Origin: Hedera helix
Taxonomy: Eukaryota > Streptophyta > Magnoliopsida > Apiales > Araliaceae
Assembly: GCA_947179155.2 (NCBI GenBank)
Contig: OX359282.1
Span: 12,548,533-12,612,532 of the forward strand
Length of the DNA stretch: 64,000 nt
Reading direction: 5' to 3'
Part shown: positions 1 to 11,711 of the stretch, piece after piece
Position numbering within the stretch: the first letter of the stretch is position 1
Layout of the letters: each line of letters opens with the position of its first letter
Position numbers and translations under genes: made by a program
The notes under the pieces: generated by a model
What the model saw: the letters and a program-made list of their open reading frames with translations, nothing else
Database searches by the model: none
What the model was told of the DNA's origin: nothing

Positions 1-2569
1 AATAATATCAAATTCACTTACTAATATTATTGGTTAGTTAATAACATCTTAATTGATCACTATTAGTATTAATTCTCTAATAATATTTAACCATGTATTG
101 TTATTATTAATTATTTAATAATAACTTAATCAATTACTATTATTATTAATCATTTAATAATAATTTAATCATTTATTATTATTATTAATTATTTAATAAT
201 AATTTAATTATTTACTATTATTATTAATCATTTAATAATAATTTAATTATTTACTATTAATTTTACTAATATTATTATTTAATAATATTTTAAATCATTT
301 AGTAATATTTAAAAGCTTAAACAAATTAAAAGTAAATTGTTTAATTATTTTTATTAACTTATTTATTCCATTACTTTATTTATTACTTAGCCTTTAATTA
401 ATAAATAAATAAATAGTTTAATTAATCTATTTATTATTTAATATTATTTAAATAACAAATAATTACCTTTATATATTATTTAAAAAAATTAAATAATACA
501 CAATCATTTATGATATTATCTTCATTTCTCGTAAGTCAATTGTAATTATAAAAAATACCTAATTGAATTATTATTTTTATTTTTCTTGTATATTTTTATT
601 GTATTTCATTTTATACACAAAATAATTTTTTTTTTAATTTTCCATCTTCATTTACTATTTTTCAATAGGCCAATTCTGACCGAAATTTGAAATAATTATT
701 AAAACTCGAATTTTTATTAGAAAATTTTAAAATTTATATGATAGCTTCCTATCATCACAGAATACTCCCAATAAAATTTTATAATTTTATGAGTTATAAA
801 TTTCAAGTTATAGCAGTCATACCCTTTTAAAACTTGGAAAAGCATTGGGTCATAACTCACTCATTCAAAGTCAAATGAAGCTCATTTTTGGACAGTGGAT
901 GTTCTATACAATATAATATCATATGTAAAATGTCTAGAATTTTTAGAGTAAGAAAAGTGGACAAAAAAGACCTCACAAAATTCTAGACAACAGGTTTTTC
1001 ATATTTTTTTGGCAGGAACTGTTTTGCTAGAAAAATCACCATAAATAGCTCGTTTAATATTTTTCAACCGTTCTATTTAAAAAAATTTCATATCGTATAG
1101 CACTAACACCCAAATTTATGGATCATAAATACGACTTACGGAATGTAAACAGTAACTCGAGGAACTAACTGTCCAGATTTGGGTTTTCTAGCGAAAATCG
1201 ATTTTATGCTTTGATCAACTTTTCCATCATAGATGTACCGACCCTAAAATTCGACCCATATTCTTCTTTTAAATTATGTATTTATTATTCATTATTTCCT
1301 TAACGTCCAAATTTCGGTCCGTTAATAAATCCTTAATCACCTTCATTAATCCCTTCATTGATTTATAAATCATCAATTACCAAATTTTTGGTATAATTTT
1401 TTTATTATAATTTTTTTTCTTTTCTCAATTCAATTATTGTATTAAAACATTTGGATATTAAAAATCTTTACATCTGGATCCTAGTCCCTGGATCGCAACC
1501 TTAACATTTTTCTTTCTATACCATTATCTTAAATCTCATCATTCAAAATTTACTGTTATTTATTTTCATACAATTATTCCTTGTTACGTCATTCGTAATC
1601 AAACATATAATAATTTCTATCGTAACAATTAATTTAAACATTCACGGTTCACAATTTAACTCTATTCATCCTATACGGATCCAACGTATATAAATATACA
1701 AAATGTCAAAATAACTTTGCAATTTATTATATTGAATATAACTATTTCATTTACAACCTTCTTGGTTGATCCATCTCTAATAAAATCCGATATTTCTGAA
1801 ATTCATTTCTTAACCTGCAAAAGTTTAATTTAAGCAAGTAATGAGCACAACGGCTCAGCAAGTTCAACAGTTATACTTCACATAGCACATCCCTTATCAT
1901 GCTTGGTGTGTGTCATACATCATGTGCTTGTGCTTCTACTATAGCAATATATCTCACATATATTCATATTGTTGCACAGAATACACATTGTGGTCATATT
2001 AATCACGTATCACGTAACACATAATTTGTATGCAGTTAAAACAAGAATTACATATCATAACAGTCCAACATTTAACATAAAAGGGACTAAAGAACTTGTC
2101 TGGAGTCCAATTATTTAAATTGTTAGCTCAAACCCTTAACTCGATCAACCTATGATCATAAAATAATCAAATAATAATTATTTATCTCTTTATGATATTA
2201 ATTTACTTCATTAGTATCATTTCTAGGCCAATTACTAATTTATATGGTTAATTATATTAACCTCGTTCCTTAAATATTAATATAACTTAATACCTAATAC
2301 CTTTACTACGGACAACCCGGCTCATCGGACAAAATTTAACATTCCTGGTTGTCCGAATATTTTATTTAACCATTTTCTAAATTGTAACCTTATTAGATTA
2401 ATATTTAAATAATTAAATATTAATCTCCAATATTTAATATTGAATCAAAAATATTAAATTTAATTCCCAAACATCATTTCTATATTTTTAGTATTTTTTT
2501 TATAATTTTCTATGATTTTTAAATAATTTTTAAACATTTATTTCAATTAAAATCACTTCTGGGGGGCAT

Positions 2570-2760
2570 TTTAGTAATTTCCGCGCCCTTAGGGACTTAA
2601 CCGGCATTAACAGAAAAGATCCAGGACATAACCGTAATTTTTGCAACTCTAAGGACATATCCGAAATATCCCGGAAAGATAGGGGGCATAAGCGTAATTT
2701 CGGAAGCTAAAGGACACGGCGGGTATTACCGAAAAAGATCAAGGGCACGCTGGTAATTAA
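2570..2760 (-). repeat. Degenerate tandem modules in LTR B
   Basis: Imperfect repetition of a phrase of the form GGGCATAACCGTAATTTC...GAAAAGATC about every 60-70 bp. Examples are ggacataaccgtaattttt, gggcataagcgtaatttcgg and gggcacgctggtaatt. The reverse-oriented equivalent is seen in B4 near 40110-40230 (ggaaattacgattttgtccc, cggaaattacgaaaatagcc, cgaaaattaccaaaatgccc). It lies inside the predicted U5 intron. Noncoding. Confidence 0.6.
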
Positions 2761-2960
2761 CCAGCCGTGCCATTCGTGCAATGCGCGACGTCTGCCCCCG
2801 CCTCCTCCAAACGACGTCGTTTGGCCTCAGCATTCGGAGAATTGGTGGCCGCGCATGGCGCGGCCCTCACCCTTATCCCCCAAAACGACGTCGTTTCTAT
2901 CCCTCGACCGGAAAAAAATTCGGCGCCGCGCCATGCGCGGTACGCCCAGAATTTTTTCTT
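2755..2960. repeat. GC island with alternating palindromes in LTR B1
   Basis: A GC-rich island in an otherwise AT-rich LTR. It contains the perfect 18-bp palindrome CCAAACGACGTCGTTTGG (2807-2824), a second AAACGACGTCGTTT (2883-2896) and dyads of the GCGCATGGCGC / CGCGCCATGCGCGG type. The same alternation recurs in B2 (24425-24600) and, diverged, in B4 (40015-40115). ACGT-core palindromes are typical plant bZIP targets, but binding here is inference. Short open frames over the island are composition artefacts. Confidence 0.75.
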
Positions 2961-5824
2961 CCTTTCTTCTCCAACACAATACTCAGCCAAACAATATTAA
3001 ATTAATTTTAATCCTACTTTTCACAATATAATTTCTCTAAAAATCATGTAATTTACATATCTTCATCCAAAAATTATTTAGAATAATTATTATAATTATT
3101 TTCTAATTTTTCTCAAAATTATTTTACTACCCATAATATACAAAATAAATCAAATAATTAATTTTGTACCTTCCAAAAAGCTTTGAAATTCTTCCATGGA
3201 AGCACCAATAATTCCTCTCTTCTTGGTTGGTGGCTATGGAGGTTTGGGCGGCAAAGTGGTGGTGCTCGGTGGAATAAGTAGAGAGGAAGAGAGAAAACTT
3301 GCTTGCTTTCTTTTCCTTTTCTTTTCTTTTTGTTGCTTCCTTTTTATAATTGCAAGTAGTTTAAAATTTTTGAATTAAAAAAAATTATTCCACCGACCTA
3401 GCAACCGACTAGCTCTCTCTCGAACATTCCAAATAGAAATCACGCATGCAAATTAAATATTTAAATACATTACGTAATTATTACGTATAATAAATATTTT
3501 ATATAATATATATAAAATATTTATTTTAATTCACTAAAAATCATAACATGATTTATGAGTAATATTAATACATTTTTTGGTATTTTATTTGACAAATTTT
3601 GTACACGCATAATGACATGCATGTAATTAAATGAGTTAATTTATACCTCCAAAAATCATAAAATAATTCATATAACACATAAAAATTATTTTTCATAATT
3701 TTTCACTCCGCTATTTGGACAACATGTTACATTAACATGTTCACGTTTCCAAAATATTATCCTTCATAAAAGTCATAATAATTTTATTATACATAAATAT
3801 AATTTTTAATAACTTAAAACATTCCTTTTTCTTATTTATTATTCAATTTCTTTAATATTTACAATAATTTCTTTATATAAAAATTATATAATTTAATATT
3901 ATATAATTTATTTATTTACATTCTCATTTCTTAAATAATTTCTTAAATTCCTCCATAAATATCAATTAATCAATAATTTCACATTTATTAACTTCCTCAT
4001 TATTTAATTCTCTTATATAAATTATATAATTATAATTTTCCTTTATACATCCCTTTAATTTTCTTATATAAATCATATAATTTATTATTATATAATTTAT
4101 ATAATTACATTTCTTCTCAATAAATTTCTAAATTTCTACCATAATTCTTAATTAAATCTAAAATCAATAATTAAAATTTTATTATCTTTCCCATTCGCTT
4201 TTCATTTAAAATTGGATTGATTTAATTATTAATCCTTTAATTTCCATAATTAATGAAATTTATAACAATTAAACATAAACACATATATATACATATATAA
4301 TTCATATTTCTTACATTTCCATATAACCTCATTTAAAACATATTTTCTGCATTTCCATTTAATTGTACAATTTATTGTATATTTAATCGAAATTTCTCTT
4401 ATTCTTAATAAATTGTTTTAAAACAATTTATTTACTTTTCAATTACTTTAAATTCACACAACCATCACCATTTTTGTACCGATTTAATTTACCAATTAAA
4501 TCTCATCACATACCTTACAATCACATAAAATAATAATTTACTTACACCTCTTTGATAATTTTATCAATTAAATTCTTATTAAAATAATCCCGAAGATTCG
4601 GGTCCTCACAATAGATGCATACAAATACACTATTTAAGCACATTAAACTCTAGATCTATCATTCTAACATAGAGCTAGACATAATGGGTTTGAAAAATAT
4701 TTTTCTACCATTAAAATATATTTTTGACCATCAAAAACACTTCAAACATATATAAATACATATATTAAAGGAAAGCTAGGTTTTGAAGCACTTTTAACCT
4801 TTTAGTTGCTTTCTTCCTTTTTTCTAGAAATGAAATCAAGCTTATATGGTCCACCTTGAAGTCTAGATGATCTTTCTCTTTATCTCTTAGGATTTTTTTC
4901 CTTTCTTTCTTAGGCTTTCTAGCTTTTCTCTCACTTTTGCTCTTTAGCTTCCTTTCTCTCCAACACTTGGTGAAATAAATTAAATGAATGAACTAATGAA
5001 TGAGAGAGTTGTGAGTATATTAAACTCCACCTAGTGAGTATGTATACTTACACGAAGTGTAAGTATACACAACAAAATAGGCCTACTAGACTAGCTATCA
5101 TTTCCTTGCTTCTTCCAACATAAAGCAAGCTTCCAAGGAAAACTATAAGGCTCCCAAAAAGTCTCCATAAGGTCCTAGCAATAAGGTCCCACAAGGCTCC
5201 AAATTTTTCTTCTTTTTTCTTTTCTTTTAATTCTTAAAATGTGGTATATATATATAAAATCACCAACACACATGTACTTGAGCTAGTGTTTGGGCCACAA
5301 TTTAATTAATTTTCTTAGGCCTTGCTAGCATTCCTTTTGGGCCTCAATTAATTAAATTATTGGCAACATTAATTTTTATTGGGCTTTGCATTTAACTTGG
5401 TTAGGTTACCAATTAAATTATATAATAATAATTAATAATATGAATTAATTCTACCCCATTAGGGTTAGCACTTATTAATTCATGGACTAACATTATTAAA
5501 TGTCACACTTGGATTAATTATATAATCCAATTAGACATGCATTTAATAATTTAATTTAGTCTACCAAATAATTGGTTTAACTATGAACCCTACCACATTC
5601 AATTAAATCATCATTTAGGGTTTCTAGCTTATCGGTCATTGATATTAATATTTCTAGGCTAGTCCATTTGGTTTAAATAAATTCACCGAGTGAACTTCCC
5701 TTTAATTAAAATCTCATACACACTGATATGATTATGCAGAACAAAAATAACAATTTAATTTACTACATCGATAAATATTTCTTAATTATATTTACAATGT
5801 GTCGTAATATTCGTGGTCATTACA

Positions 5825-7718
5825 CTTTTTATGCAGCAGTTGCAGGGACATGCAAATTTAGGACATAATAAATCTTTTCAATAATGAGAACTATTCTCAG
5901 ATTCCTTAATCAGCCCGTGTAATTTGGGCCAGTCATTTTGTTAGCATCAAGGATGCTATGCATGATAACAGTGAGTTTGACATTTGTAAAATTCTACATG
6001 TGAAAATAGACAACATTTTAGCAAACATTCATTTCATTATTTACCAAAATAAATTAGGTGTTTATTTAAATTGGTATCTCCCACTATTTTCATAAAACTC
6101 TATTACCCTTTTTATATAGTTCGACAAATCTAGTTAAATATTTTCTAGTAAAAATAAGGATCCTATTTCAAATGTATAGAGCCTTGTGTGACACGACAAT
6201 CTATATATAAATAAATAGGTAAATAAATATTTGTCAATTACATCAACATGTAACTCTTTATATTTTACCTCTTGAATTATTATGAACATCTGTGACACAT
6301 CTAAATCTAAATTGTCCAAGTTAAGTCTGACTTAACATTTTCATATAAGTAAAGAGAAAAATATTATCCTTGTGTGACATAACAAAACAATAATGTTCAA
6401 TTACTTTATAAACATCAACTATGTAATAAAACATCTCAAACAATTAATATAAGCCTTTGTGTGACACAACAAACGTATATTGATTATTTAATACTCTATC
6501 GTTTTATTATGCTAGAAGGCGACATTCGATATTCCAAATATCTTTGAACGTTACACCTTAATATATTTTACCATTGAGGAGTTTGTTCTTAATTGTCTCA
6601 TCTTGTTTAGTGCATGTACATATATATATAAAATATGTGTCATATTATTTAACATGCGAAACTTGTTTGATAATATATAATACATACATAATTAGTATGC
6701 ACATATAGAATACTATATTCTACTTGAATTGATTATGAACTTTTATTCTAGTTTAGTTCACTAGAGCCACCAAGTGAACCAAAAGGTCAAACCTATGGTG
6801 AAAAAGCAAAATTAAATATAACTATTACATTTAATCTCGTGCTCCATTACAAACGGGTCTTCAAGCGCTTATTGGTCCTTAACTCTAATTCTTCAAGATA
6901 ATTATAACTAATCATATTACAAAACTATTTACATAAAATAGAAACTTTCATTAGTAGTCAAGGGAAAGTACATAGGAGGGAGATAGAATTTACATCAAAA
7001 AATTAGATAAAATGAGGTACGCAGCCCCTATTTATAAAACTCATCCATTCATGCATTTGCATAAAATAAATCAAATCATATTGATCAATAGTCTATAATC
7101 AATTCATTTTATTATCATATATATCAACATATGTATCAATAAATAATATTCATCTCATGAAATTAAAACTATTCCATATATGCATTGATATCATTTAATG
7201 GGCAATTTAAAGTTGCATGAAATCTAATTTCAAGTATCAAATAAATTTTTATTTTAATTATAAAATCATCCAAAATAAATATTTTATTTATTGCTTTGAA
7301 AAAACTGTGAAAAAATCCAGCAATCAAATTTTGCAGCACTGCGCCCCAAATCAGTGTTTGTTCTACAGCACCGCGCCCCGACGCAGTGTAGTCAACGGAC
7401 CGGTCAACATGACATTGCGCCCCGACTCAATTCAACCGTACACAAACCGCACCCCGGCTCAATTCCAGTCAACAGACTTGGTCAAAGCAAACTGCGCCCC
7501 GGCACTGTGTTTCAATTCAAACACCACGTCCTAGCACAGTACGTCAGAATCCTATTCTGGCATTTCCTGCAGTCGTGATTTTTGATCCTTTTGTATCTAA
7601 AACACGATTTTTGATAATTATTTTCAAAACCCATGATTTTATAAAACAAATTGTGCCCAATAAATTATTCTAAACACATACATATACGAAATCTAACAAT
7701 TACTAATTTGCATAAAGT
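5825..7718 (-). mobile_element. Probable internal leader of copia element C1 (decayed)
   Basis: The segment lies between the outer end of LTR G and the PBS of C1, on the side where the interior of C1 should be. I could not find Gag or pol motifs. Visible features: a phrase CCTTGTGTGACAYRACA at about 6181, 6370 and 6453; and a cluster of GGGGCGC-type blocks, read on the minus strand, at 7340-7510. An open frame of 105 codons on the plus strand at 7217-7534 has no recognisable domain and lies antisense to this leader. Assignment to C1 is positional inference. Confidence 0.45.
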
Positions 7719-7735
7719 TTGGCTCTTGATGCCAC
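7719..7735 (-). other. Primer-binding site of C1
   Basis: On the minus strand GTGGCATCAAGAGCCAA follows directly after the LTR terminus ...CCAACA. It resembles the plant copia PBS TGGTATCAGAGCC complementary to initiator tRNA-Met, with one substitution and one extra base. It fixes the orientation (LTR on the right, interior to the left). Confidence 0.7.
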
Positions 7736-8263
7736 TGTTGGTTTGTAATATTCACGAACATACAATCAAATTATACAATAACAACGGAAGCATGGTAAAA
7801 TCAAAATTAAAATTTTACAAACCATAACCAGAATCGACCTTTATGCGTAATTATATATTTACAAGAAAGAGATAGAGAATTATAGGCTTATAGAATAAAG
7901 CTTACTCAAGTATAAGTTCAACTCCAATTCCTTTGCGTTCTCCTTAAATTCCATCAATTAATATCTTTTGATTAATGTTAGTCATCCAAGTATTTGACCT
8001 CTAAAGATGATCCACCGGGAAGAATAATGATTCAAGAAGTGGATGGTGACAAATCTTAGTTTTCTCTCTTTAGAGAATATGTGAGTACTTTCTCAATACT
8101 TGTGAAAGAGTATGGAACCTTAATCCATAATAAGACACTTCTTATATATAGATATAGACAACCCTTCTAAACTATTTAGGAACTGAGTTTTTAATTAAGC
8201 TCCTAATCCAATTAGGAACTGATAGCACTCTTATTAATTAATTCATAAACCATTTAGGAACAA

Positions 8264-8334
<71 letters not shown>

Positions 8335-9355
8335 GACTCCTCTTAATAATTTATAATTACTATTTTCAAAATACTTAATAATAACTATTACGCTATTTAA
8401 TTTATTCTATAACCATAGTATAAATTAAATATACTTAATCTATTATTACGATTGTGTTATTTACTTCTTAAACAAATATTTTTCTTTTGTTTTGTGACCA
8501 TTTAGGTTCTTCATATTAAATCAGTTGTAGAATAAATAAATTAAAACAATTCTAATATTATTTAATTAAATAAATTAAAATATTTAATTCATTTAAATAA
8601 ATAATATTTATCCCGCAATAAGGGTAAGCCCCCTTAACGATCAACAACTTTTCAGATAATATAGATTTTAACATTTAATCAATAAAGAACATTTTTGCGA
8701 ATAGTTACCGTACAATTCAATCCTTCTACCATACAATGTCCCAATCAAATATAAGACATGAATATATTGTCAAGTCTTATTTTATTTGATCATATGTATT
8801 TCGATTCTCAAATGCACAACCCTATTTAATGTAATTTGGAAACCCCTTTCTAATTTTTATTTTACCTTGGCCAAGGACTACTGAGTTGTCATTTATGGAA
8901 TCGCATAGGACATTCTCTCCTTTTATTAAAAGTAGTAGATGTTTTGTTGATCATTCACCTATCTCCATGTATAACTTATTATACCCGTACATACCCTTCG
9001 ATATACACTAAAGATCTTAAGGGACATGTCAAAGTATAACTCGTCATACACAAGATACTATGATGATCTCAAGTCCAATAATCAATCGTGCTGCTACCAC
9101 ATTAGGAATTTCTATTGACAGGCGAGTAAAACTCCATTATGTATTCCTTTAGCGAGTCACGTTCAGTAAACTTATTCTCTAATAAGCATTTACATAATTG
9201 CTTTAGTGTCTCTACATAAATGATTATGAGATCAATCATCCTCTTCGTAAGAGCAAACATAGTATGTACTAATCTATCTAGATTTATTAATTCTCATTTT
9301 AGTGATCCCGTGATTAGGAATAACCTTATCATATCTCTAGATCTATACTCAAAAC
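7736..9355 (-). mobile_element. Ty1-copia LTR, family C (copy C1)
   Basis: Starts TGTTGGTTTGTAATATTC on the plus strand (its 3' terminus on the minus strand). It is collinear with C2 (43.8-47.3 kb) and, inverted, with C3 (62.77-64 kb). Shared blocks include the TAA microsatellite, the caacttttcagataatat block and gcgagtcacgttcagtaaacttattctc. Similarity to C2 stops near 9355, so the outer end is probably truncated. Opposite-strand open frames are shadows. Noncoding LTR. Confidence 0.75.
8265..8334. repeat. TAA microsatellite in LTR C1
   Basis: About 70 bp of uninterrupted TAA units following catttaggaacaaa. The same position in C2 holds a roughly 175-bp array, and the C3 equivalent begins at the window edge, so the array is an inherited part of the LTR that has changed length. 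Confidence 0.95.
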
Positions 9356-9743
9356 CTCGTAGATCTTAAACCTTTTACCATAAAAGGCCTTCATATAAAA
9401 CAATAACCCAAAACAACTAGGGTTTTTAAAATACATAGTTTTATTAAAAAATCTCTCTACACTCAATATAGGCTCCTCTTTTTCATTATACAAAAATAGT
9501 TTGTCTACTAAACTTGTAAATTTAGGGTATATACCTATAGATTTATAACCCATACTAACAAAATAACCCACATTTTTGGGGAATTGACATTTACATTAGG
9601 AAGGGTTTTGTGGGTTTATGCAAACTAGGAAACTTGGAGTTTTTCACCCAAAAAGCCCACTTATTGTCAACCAACCCTCTCTCTTTCCCTCAAATTTTGA
9701 TTTTTTTATTGTAACAAATATATATATATATATCCATATACAC

Positions 9744-9795
<52 letters not shown>

Positions 9796-9897
9796 CCCAA
9801 TATATATATTTAACTACCCAATACATGCACAATTTGGGCTACTCATTGGTCTTGAAATTTAAATTCGTTTGGGCTCGTCTACCCCATTTTTTTGGGC
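9356..9897. other. Unassigned stretch with TA microsatellite
   Basis: Between the C1 LTR and the truncated A1 gag. A minus-strand frame of 80 codons (9329-9571) has no recognisable domain. A TA array spans about 9719-9791, interrupted by ccatatacacat. No gene supported. Confidence 0.5.
9719..9791. repeat. TA dinucleotide microsatellite
   Basis: (AT)n tract with one interruption at about 9733-9748. Open frames of repeated Tyr-Ile across it are artefacts. Confidence 0.95.
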
Positions 9898-10359
9898 TTG
9901 CTACCTCCATCCTGGCTTGTGTGCTTTCTGGAAAGTAATTCTCCAAGAATACTTCCTTAAATCACGCCCACGCAATCGTTCCCTCTCCTGCTATGCTTTT
10001 GTTAGCTTTCCACCAATAATTTGCCTTCCCCTTCATCATAAAGGTAGCAAATGAGGTCATTTGCTCCTCTTCTACTCGTGCGACCTCGAAGACCTTTTCC
10101 ATCTCCTCTATCCAGGTCTGTGCTTCTATAGGATCCATGGTTCCTCCAAATTCAGGTGGTCCTATCAGTTTAAAGTCTTTAAAACTTGCTAGTGGAGCGG
10201 CAGGGTTTGTGGCTCTAGTGGCATTAGCATTTCGTCCGTGGAATGCTCCCATAAGCATTTCCACAAACTCTTGTACTGGGTGGGCGGTACCCCTCCTGCA
10301 TTAACCAACTCTTCTGGTGCTGGTGGGAGTAGTCGTTGATTTCTTCTCGGTGGTGACAT
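9898..10359 (-). pseudogene. Ty3 gag fragment of element A1
   Basis: N-terminal half of a Ty3 Gag. The start ATG is at 10359-10357. Recognisable Gag core motifs: FKDFKLIGPPEFGGTMDP, EAQTWIEEMEKVF and GKANYWWK, then a W-A-stop-F-K-E-V-F-L-E-N-Y-F-P stretch that corresponds to the conserved W.RFK..F..NYFP of plant Gag proteins. An in-frame TGA replaces the Arg codon at that point, and a frameshift separates the ATG from the long frame around 10285. Similarity to A2 gag ends near 9898, where the element is truncated, so zinc knuckles and pol are missing. Gag would form the virus-like particle in the cytoplasm; this copy cannot. Confidence 0.85.
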
Positions 10360-10362
10360 TTT

Positions 10363-10707
10363 CTGTATAAAGAAAATTTAATTATTAAAGTTGTTTCCTC
10401 TTTTCACTTTTGTTTTGTAGCTTAGGCAATTTAAACTAAAGTACAGTTAATCAGTTCGACACATATAAACATAAACAAAACTGCATTTATATTCATATGC
10501 TAAAACCACAGTGCATTGCACTTTTACATCATAAGCATACTGCTATAAATGCTATTATCTCTGAAATACTACAAAAGACGGGATCTAACATAAACATATC
10601 CCACAACTTCATAGAGTTGAGATTTACAACAAAATAACACTCTATCAAAACAAAAGTTGGGTTTCTACTGCATCTATGTTCATACAACATAAATCAAACT
10701 AATACAA
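10363..10707 (-). other. Gap between coiled-coil ORF and gag in A1, candidate intron
   Basis: About 345 bp with no coding potential. On the minus strand it ends ATTTTCTTTATACAG just before AAAATG of gag, a good plant 3' splice-site shape. A2 has the same arrangement and sequence type (TTTTTTCTTATAACAG|AAAATG). The donor is not certain. Conserved length and sequence in A1 and A2 show that it is a real part of the family rather than decay. Confidence 0.5.
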
Positions 10708-11469
10708 CTAACGACGCATCCCTCGACGAACCGCATCGTCGTACACCTCATCTCCAATAACCCTCACCACGCTCCTACTGATGGTGTGCATGGTCTGGCC
10801 CTCCTCGGCTGGGTAATAATACACCCTACTCTGGAATCTACCGAATGATGAGCGATAGACATAACTGAGCCTGTCTATCTTCACCCTCCTCTCTTTGATC
10901 TCATCCTCCAGCTTTAGCATCTGCCCGTGAGCTGCATCCCTCTGGATCTCCATATCAACCCTCACATCCACTGCCTGCTGTAACTGGCCTCTCATGGCCT
11001 CCTTCTCTGCCTGTGACTGTTGAATCTTCAGCTCAGCTACTGCTAATCTTGCCTCCATCTCGGCCATCCTCGCCTTCAGCTCCATGTTCTCGTCAGAGAA
11101 CATGTAAGCTGTGTCCCTATATTGGTCCTCTGTCTGCTGATGAATCTGGTTCTACTCCTCCAGGTGCTGAACCCTATCCTCTAACTCATGGTTCGCCATA
11201 GTCAGCGTATTAATGATGTCACTGGCAGTAGTGCCCACGCCATCAACGTACTCTGTTGGCTCCTCATCCTCCTTTTCTTCTGACTCGTCATCTTCGTTGC
11301 TATAGGGCCTCATAACTCCGCCCCTAACTGGCTCCTCATGGTCTCCCTCCTCGGGATCTGACTTAAGCTCCTCGATAGGTGCAGCCACTAGTGGCTGTGC
11401 GGTATCTATATGGATATCCGTGTAGATCACCTCCTTCACAACATTACTAGACTGTCCAATCTCTGTCAT
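10708..11469 (-). pseudogene. Additional coiled-coil ORF upstream of gag, element A1
   Basis: Starts at ATG 11469-11467, right after GATATAGG, and runs to TAA at 10708, with a single in-frame TAG near 11152-11154 in place of a Gln codon. The N-terminal part (about 105 residues) is acidic, with DDESEEKEDEEP. The C-terminal part (131 residues) is a heptad-rich coiled coil (MELKARMAEMEARLAVAELK) followed by DRLSYVYRSSFGRFQSR, and ends in an Arg-rich tail. I recognise no database family. The same protein type precedes gag in A2, in F and, as a fragment, in H. Extra ORFs upstream of gag are known in several plant Ty3 lineages. A structural or RNA-binding accessory role is only a guess. Confidence 0.75.
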
Positions 11470-11711
11470 CCTATATCATAAAAATAACACATGTTAGTAC
11501 AGCAATAAAATATATTCATTGATGAAATGAAATAATATTTTATCATGTACATCGCAGCTCGATGGATTTTCTCAATCCATCTCCAAAAATACACAATCAT
11601 GATGAATCTCCTCGATTCATCTCCTAACACACTCGATATGAGTTTAGTACTAAGGTTATAACCTAGATTTTGCAATCCTAACGTTTCTAACCTACAGCTC
11701 TGATACCAACC
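11470..11711 (-). other. Leader and primer-binding site of A1
   Basis: On the minus strand the LTR end is followed by GGTTGGTATCAGAGCTGTAGG. TGGTATCAGAGC is complementary to plant initiator tRNA-Met (PBS about 11697-11709). The leader then runs to TTATTTTTATGATATAG|GATG at the coiled-coil ORF, again a splice-acceptor-like junction. Confidence 0.85.

Larger units (their letters stand above)
2150..3169 (-). other. Predicted leader (U5) intron inside LTR B1
   Basis: On the minus strand the segment begins GGAAG|GTACAAAAT (GT at 3169-3168) and ends ATGATCATAG|GTTGATCG (AG at 2151-2150). The same boundaries occur in B4 at 39602 and 40667. Copy B3 joins the two flanks directly. It lies downstream of the TATA-like element, so it would be transcribed, and it contains the GC-rich palindrome island. 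The call rests on comparing copies; no transcript is available. Confidence 0.65.
1234..4610 (-). mobile_element. Solo LTR, family B (copy B1)
   Basis: A complete minus-strand LTR. On the minus strand it starts TGTGAGGACCCGAATCTTCG and ends ...GGGTCGGTACA, so it has TG/CA termini. It is flanked by a perfect 5-bp duplication ATAGA at 1229-1233 and 4611-4615. Both outer flanks belong to LTR G, so this is a nested insertion later reduced by LTR-LTR recombination. The length of 3377 bp compares with 3501 bp for B4. It keeps a 1020-bp intron-like segment (2150-3169) that B3 lacks. A TATA-like AATTATAAAAAGG lies near 3340-3352 on the minus strand. Confidence 0.92.
1..5824 (-). mobile_element. Ty3-type LTR, family G (partial, interrupted by a B solo LTR)
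   Basis: Minus-strand LTR whose 5' terminus lies at 5824: read on the minus strand it opens TGTAATGACCACGAAT, the same start as the LTRs of A1 and A2. The 3' end is off the left edge of the window, so length and target duplication cannot be given. Its sequence is collinear, in reverse, with 30.43-32.2 kb (long TTATTAAATAAT-type runs and the TCTAGATCTATTATTCTAACAT stretch split here around 4.65 kb). A 3377-bp family B LTR sits inside it at 1234-4610. No coding sequence is visible. The very high AT content and ATTATT/TAATAA drift of 1-500 are shared with the other LTRs of this group. Confidence 0.75.

Noticed and set aside
7217..7534. 105-codon plus-strand frame in the C1 leader
   Set aside because: No domain, lies antisense to a retroelement leader and is explained by local GC-rich blocks.
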